Assembly (NCBI GenBank): GCA_002316675.1
Contig: DCDZ01000017.1
Coordinates: forward strand, 58,802-65,131
Direction: 5' to 3'
Length of the DNA: 6,330 bases
Source: Tyzzerella sp. UBA1042
GTDB taxonomy: Bacteria > Bacillota > Clostridia > Lachnospirales > Anaerotignaceae
Shown here: piece by piece, positions 1-5,637 of the stretch
How positions within the stretch are numbered: position 1 is the first letter of the stretch
Layout of the letters: every line of letters starts with the position of its first letter
Notes under the pieces: generated by a model
Databases searched by the model: none
Seen by the model: only the letters and a program-made list of their open reading frames with translations
Told to the model about the DNA's origin: nothing
Translations under genes and position numbers: made by a program

Positions 1-194
1 ATGCCGCCGCCTACGGCAGTGCAAAGGCTATACGGCGCAGAAAAATGGCGCAAAATATCGGATGTTAAAAAAGCACAGCCTCCCAAGGAACGGCTTTGCT
101 TTGAAATATGAATGTCCTCACCTGTGACAGGCAGATGGGGAATATTTATAATGACATCTACCACAGCAGAGCCAATGACCAGTGTTTGTTTCAT
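1..194 (-). CDS. PfkB-family carbohydrate/nucleoside kinase, N-terminal part (cut by window edge)
   Basis: Read on the minus strand from an ATG at 194-192, the first 64 codons begin MKQTLVIGSAVVDVIINIPH and stay open to the window edge. The opening beta strand followed by GSAVVDVI, then PVTGEDI and a Gly-Gly turn (SLGGCAF) near residues 38-44, is the typical N-terminus of the ribokinase/PfkB family. These cytoplasmic enzymes phosphorylate sugars or nucleosides with ATP. The C-terminal anion-hole/DTxGAGD motif lies outside the window, so the substrate cannot be named. The start is supported by GGGAGAG seven bases upstream and by an extended -10 promoter about 35 bases upstream. The gene is divergent from the SIMPL-protein gene at 346. 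Family assignment is fairly secure; specificity is unknown. Confidence 0.8.
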   Translation of the reverse strand, partial: MKQTLVIGSAVVDVIINIPHLPVTGEDIHISKQSRSLGGCAFLTSDILRHFSAPYSLCTAVGGG

Positions 195-227
195 TCTGCT
201 TCTCTCCCAACCTAATTTACTTTTCCC

Positions 228-257
228 AGTATACCATACTGAAAATAAAAATCGAAA
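228..257 (-). promoter_or_regulatory. Sigma-A extended -10 promoter for the PfkB-family kinase
   Basis: On the minus strand TATACT (233-228) is a 5/6 match to the -10 box and is preceded by TGG, giving an extended -10 element. The -35 candidate TTTCGA (257-252, 18-bp spacer) is weak, as is often tolerated with an extended -10. Transcription would start near 221, leaving a leader of about 27 bases. The -10 box lies inside a perfect 6+3+6 dyad, CAGTATACCATACTG (227-241), which could be an operator. Confidence 0.55.
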
Positions 258-272
258 CTTTTTTCATTTTTT

Positions 273-298
273 GGGAACCCGGAGGAAAAAGTACCGTC
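273..298 (+). promoter_or_regulatory. Possible ECF-sigma promoter for the SIMPL-protein gene
   Basis: GGGAAC (273-278), a 16-bp spacer and CGTC (295-298) followed by AAATA match the general -35 GGAAC/GAAAC and -10 CGTC pattern of extracytoplasmic-function sigma factors such as Bacillus SigM and SigX. Transcription would start near 306, about 40 bases before the ATG. No convincing sigma-A promoter was found in the same orientation. A promoter answering cell-envelope stress would fit a secreted SIMPL protein, but that link is inference. Confidence 0.4.
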
Positions 299-345
299 AA
301 ATAAGCAAACCACAAAAAACCACGGAACAGAAAGGGGAATTATAA

Positions 346-1068
346 ATGAAAAATTTAAGACGTATATTCATCACCACCTCCTTAACGGCATTGCTTGCCT
401 TCGGCTCTGCCACGGCAGTTTTTGCAGCGGAGGGAAACACAGTCACCACCAGCGGTACCGGCATTATCAGCGTAGAGCCGGATACGGCCTCCATCTCCCT
501 TACGGTGCAAACCATAGGCAAAACCTCCGAGGCGGCAAAAAAGGAGAATAATAAAATTTCCGCAAAGGTAGTGGCAAAGCTGGAAGAAATGGGCATAGCC
601 AAGGATAAAATCATTACCAATTATTCTTCCGTGTACCCGGAATATCAGTATGACGAAAAAACAAAAAAAAGCACCATCAGCGGCTATCGGGCCCACACCA
701 GCTTGCAGGTAAAGGTAACGGATATTGACAATGTGGGCAGCTATATTGACGCCGCATTAAACGCAGGGGCAACCGGCTTTAACGGCGCCTCCTTCAGCTT
801 AGAAAATCCCACGGCATACTATACCCAAGCCCTTCAATTGGCGGTGAAAAATGCTTCTACCTCCGCCAATACCATTGCGGCGGCATACGGCAAAGCATTG
901 GGTCCCATCCAAACCGTTGTGGAGCATGAATCCTATGCTTCCTTTGAAGAAACTGCAGTCTACAATGAAAAGGCCATGGACATCAACGCCGGCACCGGCA
1001 ACAGGACAGTCATTCAGTATGATAAAATTGATGTAACTGCAACCATTACCGCCACCTATGGCCTGTAA
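346..1068 (+). CDS. Secreted SIMPL-domain protein (DUF541, YggE/BP26 family)
   Basis: This 240-residue protein starts with a classical Sec signal peptide: the basic MKNLRR, a hydrophobic stretch to about residue 20, and an A-x-A cleavage site at VFA|AEG (after residue 27 or 28). The mature part is a single SIMPL domain. Family hallmarks are visible: SGTGIISVEPDTASISLTV near 36-54, a charged helix with AAKKENNKISAKVVAKLEEMGI, an NYSSVYPEYQYD strand, SGYRAHTSLQVKV, and GATGFNGASFSLENP. Members include E. coli YggE, linked to lower oxidative stress, and Brucella BP26, which forms oligomeric rings; no enzyme activity is established. The start is supported by AAAGGGG eight bases upstream. The gene appears monocistronic: a possible ECF promoter lies upstream and a strong terminator 13 bases after the stop. 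No cysteine or lipobox is seen, so the product is released or membrane-associated. Its exact role is unknown. Confidence 0.9.
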   Translation: MKNLRRIFITTSLTALLAFGSATAVFAAEGNTVTTSGTGIISVEPDTASISLTVQTIGKTSEAAKKENNKISAKVVAKLEEMGIAKDKIITNYSSVYPEYQYDEKTKKSTISGYRAHTSLQVKVTDIDNVGSYIDAALNAGATGFNGASFSLENPTAYYTQALQLAVKNASTSANTIAAAYGKALGPIQTVVEHESYASFEETAVYNEKAMDINAGTGNRTVIQYDKIDVTATITATYGL

Positions 1069-1080
1069 TGCTCCTTGCCT

Positions 1081-1124
1081 AAAACCCCCATCAGGAAAAT
1101 TTCTTCCCGATGGGGGTTTTTTTG
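1081..1124. terminator. Bidirectional Rho-independent terminator between convergent genes
   Basis: CCCCCATC (1085-1092) pairs with GATGGGGG (1109-1116). The stem extends inward by GGAA/TTCC across one A-C mismatch, closing a six-base loop, and outward by AAAA/TTTT. Seven Ts follow on the plus strand, terminating the SIMPL gene. On the minus strand the stem is followed by TTTT, so it can also stop the methyltransferase transcript, whose stop codon is at 1129-1127. Confidence 0.9.
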
Positions 1125-1126
1125 CC

Positions 1127-1927
1127 CTAGCTCTCCTTCTGATATGTATACATACCCAATCTGTTATTTACAATGTACATCAAAGGAATGAGCAGTTTTG
1201 TTCCTCCGGGCAGCAGGTGCTTCATTTCCTTGGTAAAATTGATCAGGCCTTTTTGCTTGAGCTTAGGGCAAAGGGCAACCACCTCACTGCCATCCTTGAC
1301 ACCCCAGTGAAACTCGGCAGTTGTATTTTTTACGGTATCATGCATTCTTCCCTTATTTACGACCCCCTTATACAAAAGATCAAAATGGGCTTCAAAGGCA
1401 TCAAAGCCTTGGGTCAGCAATTCAAGAAAACGGCAGACCTCCTCCTCCTTCAAATACATCAGCATCCCCTCGGAAAGAATCAGCAGCTTCCTTCCGTTAG
1501 GAACCACTTCTTTCGTCCATGCAGGGTCTAAGGCGGATTTGCTAATATTTTTTACCCGCTCGTTGGGGGCAAAAAACAATTCCCTTTGGGCAATCACCTC
1601 GGGAAAATCTAAGTTATACCACAGGATTTTTCCGTTATCTACCCTAAAAAAACGGGTATCCAGCCCACAGCCTACAGAAACAATGGCACAATCGGGATTT
1701 TCGCTGATAAACCTCCTTACCTCTTCATCCATTATTTTTGCCCGGGCCAAAACGCCGTAATAAGACATCTTCCCCCGCTCAAATTTTTGAAAATCATACT
1801 CAATTTTTTCCATGATTTCCACTGCCTTTTTATCTTTGATCACAGGATGGCTGCTTTTGGCATCCTTCGCCCGTGCATAAAGAGTAATAAGCAGTGTTTC
1901 CATTACGCCATCTAATTTGATTGGCAT
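1127..1927 (-). CDS. Class I SAM-dependent methyltransferase, LCMT/polyketide O-methyltransferase family
   Basis: The 266-residue product resembles the leucine carboxyl methyltransferase (PPM1/LCMT) family, which in bacteria includes tetracenomycin-type O-methyltransferases. Visible markers are the SAM-binding motif I, AIVSVGCGLDTRFFRV (81-96); the LDFPEVIAQR segment (106-115), where the acidic residue normally holds the SAM ribose; and ILSEGMLMYL (150-159), a family signature. The N-terminal region with a basic YARAKDAKSSHP segment is also typical. No membrane segments or signal peptide are seen, so the enzyme is cytoplasmic. The start has GGGAGGTG seven bases upstream. The gene stands alone, convergent with the SIMPL gene, and has its own sigma-A promoter. 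No biosynthetic neighbours are present, so the methyl acceptor cannot be predicted; a small carboxyl or hydroxyl substrate is likely from the family. Family is well supported, function is open. Confidence 0.87.
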   Translation of the reverse strand: MPIKLDGVMETLLITLYARAKDAKSSHPVIKDKKAVEIMEKIEYDFQKFERGKMSYYGVLARAKIMDEEVRRFISENPDCAIVSVGCGLDTRFFRVDNGKILWYNLDFPEVIAQRELFFAPNERVKNISKSALDPAWTKEVVPNGRKLLILSEGMLMYLKEEEVCRFLELLTQGFDAFEAHFDLLYKGVVNKGRMHDTVKNTTAEFHWGVKDGSEVVALCPKLKQKGLINFTKEMKHLLPGGTKLLIPLMYIVNNRLGMYTYQKES

Positions 1928-1985
1928 TTACTGACACCTCCCAGAACTGTATTCATTTGTTAGCTTTGACTAACTATTTATGATT

Positions 1986-2014
1986 AGTATGCACTTTCTT
2001 TTTTCCTCTGTCAA
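1986..2014 (-). promoter_or_regulatory. Sigma-A promoter for the methyltransferase, with nearby operator-like dyad
   Basis: On the minus strand a perfect -35 TTGACA (2014-2009), a 17-bp spacer and CATACT (1991-1986, 4/6) make a good housekeeping promoter. Transcription would start near 1979, giving a leader of about 52 bases. Just downstream lies the perfect dyad GTTAG-CTTTGA-CTAAC (1959-1974). A further TTAGT half-site (1984-1988) overlaps the -10 box. This placement suits a repressor operator, for example of a TetR- or MarR-type regulator, but no regulator gene is in the window. Confidence 0.65.
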
Positions 2015-2099
2015 TCAAAATATTTCTCCCCTGCCACAACGATAGAGCCAAAGAAAAGTAAAATCTATGTTAAATATTGTAAAGAAATGGAAAACTGTA

Positions 2100-2128
2100 T
2101 TGTATGTCCCCTGAATTCATAATACAAT
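2100..2128 (+). promoter_or_regulatory. Candidate sigma-A promoter for ppx-ppk1
   Basis: TTGTAT (2100-2105), a 17-bp spacer and TACAAT (2123-2128, 5/6 match to the -10 box) form a plausible rightward promoter. A second candidate is TTGCAA (2133-2138), 17 bp, then TAGATT (2156-2161). Either would give ppx-ppk1 a leader of more than 300 bases. AT-rich DNA yields chance matches, so confidence is moderate. Confidence 0.4.
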
Positions 2129-2241
2129 AATTTTGCAAATTCATAGCATAAAATGTAGATTTATACCCTATGAATCCTTATAAAATGCTGTTTTAATACG
2201 ATAAAAAAAGAAACACTAATATAAGAATGTTATTTTATCTC

Positions 2242-2283
2242 ACGAAGGGTGCGGCTGGGTATGACGTTAGGCATTCCTTTCGT
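2242..2283 (+). promoter_or_regulatory. Long hairpin in the ppx-ppk1 leader (structured RNA or attenuator candidate)
   Basis: ACGAAGGGTGC (2242-2252) pairs with 2271-2283 (GCA, then TTCC, then TTTCGT) over 11 bp, with two bulged U residues and one G-U pair, around an 18-base loop. TTT follows directly, so it could terminate a short RNA begun at the upstream promoter or act as an attenuator of ppx-ppk1. I do not recognise it as a known riboswitch class. Confidence 0.4.
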
Positions 2284-2312
2284 TTTACATTAAAATTTCT
2301 TTGTCTATGAAA

Positions 2313-2339
2313 AGAGTCCTGACACGGTTAGAGGGCTCT
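2313..2339 (+). promoter_or_regulatory. Second hairpin in the ppx-ppk1 leader
   Basis: AGAGTCC (2313-2319) pairs with GGGCTCT (2333-2339) over 7 bp with one U-G pair and a 13-base loop. No U-run follows, so it is not a terminator. It lies 148 bases before the ppx start and may be one arm of a larger folded leader. Confidence 0.3.
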
Positions 2340-2487
2340 ATCTCTACGCATACAAAAAATGGTAAGCTTGGGCAGATTTTTCCCCAAAGGTTCCCTCTCG
2401 ACGGAGGAAGGCACAAGGACAGGAAGGTATCCCTGGGAATTTACGGGAAAGCAAAGGCTATTTCCAAACAAAAAAGGAGTCTTGCAA

Positions 2488-3423
2488 GTGAAACAGGCAA
2501 TTATTGATATTGGTTCCAACTCTATGCGTCTGACTGTTTATGAGGTCAGCAGAAATACATTTAAAATACTCTTTCGTGAAAAAATTATGGCGGGACTGGC
2601 GGGATATGTAGATCACGGCATACTGTCCGACGAGGGTATTGAATGCGCATATAACGGTTTGCTGGATTTTAAGGAAACCGTAGACCTGCTGAACATCAAC
2701 AAGGTGAATGTTTTCGCCACGGCATCCTTAAGAAACATAGAAAATACTGACGAAGCCGTAAGGGCAATCAAAGCGGCCACCGGATATTTGGTAGAGGTGA
2801 TCAGCGGCGAGGAGGAGGCTGTTTACGGCTATACCGGCGCCATGCTGGAATTGGATCACCGCCTTGGTTCGTTTATTGATATTGGCGGCGCCAGCACAGA
2901 AATTGTTGTGTTTTCCGAAAAAGCCCCCCATTCCGTCATGAGCTTTCCCATCGGCTCCCTCAGCCTTTATCGGGAATGTGTGAAAAAAATACTGCCGGGG
3001 GAAGCCTCTTTGAAAAAAATTCAAAATGCCATTTCCTCGGGAATCGACGGGAAACGGCTGCTGGAGTTTCAAAAGCAGTCCCCCACCCTATGTGTGGGCG
3101 GTACAGCCCGGGCAATCTTGAAAATCACAAAAAAAATATACGGCCTGCCCAGCGATTGCCGCACCATAACCGCCACTCAGCTCAAGGAGGTCTGTACACT
3201 TCTTTGTAAAACGGATAAAACGGCGACGGACTTAATTTTGAAGCTGGAGCCGGATCGTATTCATACCATCATACCGGGTGTGATGATTTTAAACTATATC
3301 ACTATGCTCTTTAAAGCAGATGAAATTGTTGTAAGCAAGTTTGGTGTAAGGGAGGGCTATTTGTGCAAAAGGATACTTCAGCTTGGGAAGAAAAATACGC
3401 TTTTACCCAAAACCGGGAATTAA
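2488..3423 (+). CDS. ppx: Exopolyphosphatase, Ppx/GppA family (short single-module form)
   Basis: The 311-residue product belongs to the Ppx/GppA phosphatases of the actin-like ATPase fold. These release phosphate from polyphosphate ends or hydrolyse pppGpp. Motifs appear in order: phosphate loop IDIGSNSMRLTVYEV (6-20), VFATASLRN (75-83), VISGEEEAVYGY (104-115) carrying the catalytic glutamate, the second phosphate loop FIDIGGASTEIVVF (129-142), PIGSLSLY, and CVGGTARAILKI near the C-terminus. The length matches the short forms lacking the C-terminal HD-like domain of E. coli Ppx. I chose the GTG at 2488 because AAAAAGGAG sits eight bases upstream and the family's N-terminus starts right before IDIGSNS. 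An in-frame ATG at 2359 would add 43 residues but has no Shine-Dalgarno site. The following ppk1 starts inside this gene, so the pair is an operon; this favours polyphosphate over pppGpp as substrate. Confidence 0.9.
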   Translation: MKQAIIDIGSNSMRLTVYEVSRNTFKILFREKIMAGLAGYVDHGILSDEGIECAYNGLLDFKETVDLLNINKVNVFATASLRNIENTDEAVRAIKAATGYLVEVISGEEEAVYGYTGAMLELDHRLGSFIDIGGASTEIVVFSEKAPHSVMSFPIGSLSLYRECVKKILPGEASLKKIQNAISSGIDGKRLLEFQKQSPTLCVGGTARAILKITKKIYGLPSDCRTITATQLKEVCTLLCKTDKTATDLILKLEPDRIHTIIPGVMILNYITMLFKADEIVVSKFGVREGYLCKRILQLGKKNTLLPKTGN

Positions 3424-5219
3424 GCTGGCTGCGGTTCAACCAGCGCGTTTTGGAAGAGGCCGCCGATACGACGAACCCCCTTCTGGAGCGGTTGAAGTTC
3501 ATTGCTATATTTTCCAGCAATTTAGATGAGTTTTTTATGGTCCGAGCAGGCAGCCTTTTTGATATTTCTATGATCTCTCCCGAGGAGATTGATAACAAAA
3601 GCGGCATGACCTCCGAGGAACAGCTTTCTAAAATATATGATACGGTTCCCGGGTTGATCACCCTAAAGCAGCAGCTTTATGGGTCTGTGATTTCAGAGCT
3701 GGAAAAGCGGGGGGTTTGCGACTTAACCTTTGACGAGCTGAAGGCGCCAGAGCAAAAATATCTGAACGACTATTTTAAGGCAAATATTCTGCCCATTATT
3801 TCCCCTATCATTGTGGGAAGCCACCATCCCGTTCCCCATCTTGTGAATAAATGCCTGTACATCACCGCTTCCTTAAACAACAAAAAAGGGAAGCCGGCCA
3901 TAGGGTTCATCCCCATACCATCGTGCTTGCCGGCCTATGTAAAAATGCCGGATTCGGACTTAAGATACGTTCGCATGGAAAATATCATTCTGCAATGGGC
4001 ACCCACCATGTTTGGGTACTATATCGTAGAAGAATCTTGTATCATCAGCGTGACCCGCAATGCAGATATTAGCTGGGACAGCGAAAAATTTGATGACAAC
4101 GAGGAAAATTTTCGCAACAAGGTGGCAAAGCTGCTGAAAAAACGGGATAGCCTCTCGGTAATCCGTATGGAGATTAATGGAAAAATATCCGACGATTTTT
4201 TAGCCGCACTGATTAATTTAATTAAAATTGGACGACAGCAGGTTTTTTTTGATACCTGCCCTTTGAATATGAAATTTGCGCATCAGCTGGACAGCCAATT
4301 ATCCCCCGCCAAGGCCCAAACCCTGCTGCACCGTCCCTATCGCGGCAGATGGCCCGAGGATTTCAGACAGGAAGGCAGTATTATAGAGCAGATTCAAAAA
4401 AAGGATAAAATGCTGTTTTTCCCCTTTGATTCCGTCTCTCCCCTTTTGCGGATGCTCAGCGAGGCCGCCGAACGGCCCGACGTTTTATCGATTAAAATCA
4501 CAATCTATCGCTTGGCGTCCTCCTCTAAAATTGCCCATGCCCTTTGCCGTGCCGCAGAAAACGGCAAGGAAGTTATTGTGCTGATGGAGCTGCGGGCAAG
4601 GTTTGATGAGGCAAACAATATTTCGTGGTCAGAGCTTCTGGAGGATGCAGGCTGCCAAGTGATTTACGGCATTGAGGACTTCAAGTGCCACAGCAAAATC
4701 TGCTTGATCACCATGCGCACCAAGGGCAAATTAAACTACATCACCCAAATCGGCACAGGAAATTATAACGAGAAAACAAATGCCATGTATACAGACTTGA
4801 GCATCATGACGGCGTCTCAGGCCATCGGAGAGGATGGAAGTGTATTTTTTAGAAATATGCTGGTGAATAATCTGAATGGGGAGTATAAGGAACTGCTTGT
4901 GGCTCCCAAAGGAATCAAATCGAAGCTTTGCAGCTTGATTGACGAGCAAATTACCAACGGTCCCAATGGATATATATGCATTAAAGCAAACTCCATTACC
5001 GAGCGTGAGGTCATTGATAAGCTGAAAACCGCCTCCCAGGCAGGGGTGGAAATTCAGCTGATTATTCGGGGTATTTGCTGTATTCTTCCCGGTGTACCCA
5101 ATTATACGGAGAATATCAGGTTACAAACATCGTGGGGCGCTTTTTGGAGCACGCCAGAATTTACTGCTTTGGACGAGACAGAAATGCCCAGCTTTATATT
5201 TCCTCTGCGGATCTTATGA
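3363..5219 (+). CDS. ppk1: Polyphosphate kinase Ppk1, frameshifted: N-terminal 586 family residues plus a 32-residue wrong-frame tail
   Basis: Ppk1 transfers the ATP gamma-phosphate onto a growing polyphosphate chain through a phosphohistidine. The frame starts at GTG with GGAGGG six bases upstream and overlaps ppx by 61 bases, implying translational coupling. The N domain (about 12-115) has NRELSWLRFNQRVL and SSNLDEFFMVRAG; the head domain follows to about 310; the first phospholipase-D-like catalytic domain spans about 320-490. His443 (KCHSKICL) corresponds to the phosphorylated E. coli His435, and Arg383 and Arg413 to Arg375 and Arg405. Arg569 (LIIRGICC) matches Arg564. The position of E. 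coli His454 is Gln462 (TQIGTGNYNEKT). Family similarity ends at Arg586, codon AGG at 5118-5120; the last 32 residues are unlike Ppk1. The missing part continues in the -1 frame to 5512. A 618-residue product would lack the second catalytic histidine and probably be inactive, unless the shift is a sequencing error. Confidence 0.9.
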   Translation: MQKDTSAWEEKYAFTQNRELSWLRFNQRVLEEAADTTNPLLERLKFIAIFSSNLDEFFMVRAGSLFDISMISPEEIDNKSGMTSEEQLSKIYDTVPGLITLKQQLYGSVISELEKRGVCDLTFDELKAPEQKYLNDYFKANILPIISPIIVGSHHPVPHLVNKCLYITASLNNKKGKPAIGFIPIPSCLPAYVKMPDSDLRYVRMENIILQWAPTMFGYYIVEESCIISVTRNADISWDSEKFDDNEENFRNKVAKLLKKRDSLSVIRMEINGKISDDFLAALINLIKIGRQQVFFDTCPLNMKFAHQLDSQLSPAKAQTLLHRPYRGRWPEDFRQEGSIIEQIQKKDKMLFFPFDSVSPLLRMLSEAAERPDVLSIKITIYRLASSSKIAHALCRAAENGKEVIVLMELRARFDEANNISWSELLEDAGCQVIYGIEDFKCHSKICLITMRTKGKLNYITQIGTGNYNEKTNAMYTDLSIMTASQAIGEDGSVFFRNMLVNNLNGEYKELLVAPKGIKSKLCSLIDEQITNGPNGYICIKANSITEREVIDKLKTASQAGVEIQLIIRGICCILPGVPNYTENIRLQTSWGAFWSTPEFTALDETEMPSFIFPLRIL

Positions 5220-5512
5220 CAAGAAACTTGAACCGCCGAGTGGAAATTGCCTGCCCCGTGTATGACGATGAAATACGGGAGCAGCTGCAGTGGATTCTTG
5301 CCACCCAGCTGCAGGACAACGCAAAGGCCTCTTTTATGATGCCCGATGGTTTGTATCGCAGAAAGGAAGGGAAACTGCCGATTTCCCTCAATAGTCAAGA
5401 GCGGTTTATGGAGCTTTCCCCCCATAGCCAAGTCCCTCCGGAAACCGCCAAGGAAAAACCGGTCAGTATCATTCTTTCCCTGCTGCAAAGGCTTTTACAA
5501 AAAATTAGGTAG
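5120..5512 (+). pseudogene. ppk1: C-terminal 130 residues of Ppk1, displaced to the -1 frame
   Basis: This frame reads VTNIVGRFLEHARIYCFG, then AQLYISSADLMTRNLNRRVEIACPVYD, the standard end of the second catalytic domain of Ppk1. The histidine of FLEHARIY is the counterpart of E. coli His592. Joined to the upstream frame at 5120 it gives 716 residues, the normal family length, and the offset from E. coli numbering stays at five on both sides of the join (Arg569/Arg564, His597/His592). Adding one G to the GG at 5119-5120 would restore ATC AGG GTT ACA. There is no ribosome-binding site or good start for independent translation. The fragment reads as intact protein, with no other stops or decay, so the lesion is recent or a sequence error. 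Confidence 0.88.
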
Positions 5513-5521
5513 CTTTTTGTA
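5496..5521 (+). terminator. Weak AU-rich hairpin at the end of ppk1
   Basis: TACAAAAA (5496-5503) pairs with TTTTTGTA (5514-5521) around a 10-base loop that contains the ppk1 stop codon. The stem has only one G-C pair and its U-run is in the stem, so termination would be inefficient. Read-through into the small gene at 5638 is possible. Confidence 0.25.
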
Positions 5522-5637
5522 TGAAACGGGAAAATTTTTGAACTATTCCCATGGCTTGCCCTAGCATATTTATGCAGAAATATTGTATATAAATACCAGA
5601 TAGGCCATGTTTCAATCGTAAGAAAGGAGAGAAAGCT

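Larger units (their letters stand above)
1928..2487. other. 560-bp intergenic region between the divergent methyltransferase and ppx genes
   Basis: No protein gene is supported here. The part to about 2240 is very AT-rich and holds the leftward methyltransferase promoter and rightward promoter candidates. It also carries two direct copies of AATTCATA (2114-2121, 2138-2145) and an inverted copy, TATGAAT (2169-2175). From about 2241 the composition becomes richer in G and C and hairpins appear. Several short frames are open here at once (2301-2507 and 2359-2487 plus, 2328-2519 minus), but none has a ribosome-binding site, so an untranslated leader is more likely than a gene. Confidence 0.6.

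Noticed and set aside
297..696. Two open frames on the minus strand opposite the SIMPL gene
   Set aside because: They are antisense to a gene with a clear signal peptide, domain and ribosome-binding site, and neither has family features.
1058..1531. A 157-codon open frame on the plus strand
   Set aside because: It runs antisense through the methyltransferase and across the terminator, and shows no family features.
2060..2200. A Pho-box for phosphate control of ppx-ppk1
   Set aside because: I looked for spaced TTAACA-type direct repeats and found only scattered AT-rich partial matches.
2244..2285. Resemblance to part of a TPP riboswitch (GGGTGC followed by GGCTG)
   Set aside because: The rest of the TPP consensus, including the CTGATCTGG-type segment, is absent, the element is only about 40 bases long, and ppx-ppk1 has no thiamine link.
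2301..2507. A 68-codon open frame overlapping the start of ppx
   Set aside because: It has no ribosome-binding site, starts at TTG, and its sequence is basic and repetitive without a recognisable fold.
5112..5125. Programmed -1 ribosomal frameshifting to make full-length Ppk1
   Set aside because: The site reads ATC AGG TTA with no slippery heptamer and no obvious stimulatory hairpin directly after it; an indel or sequence error explains it better.
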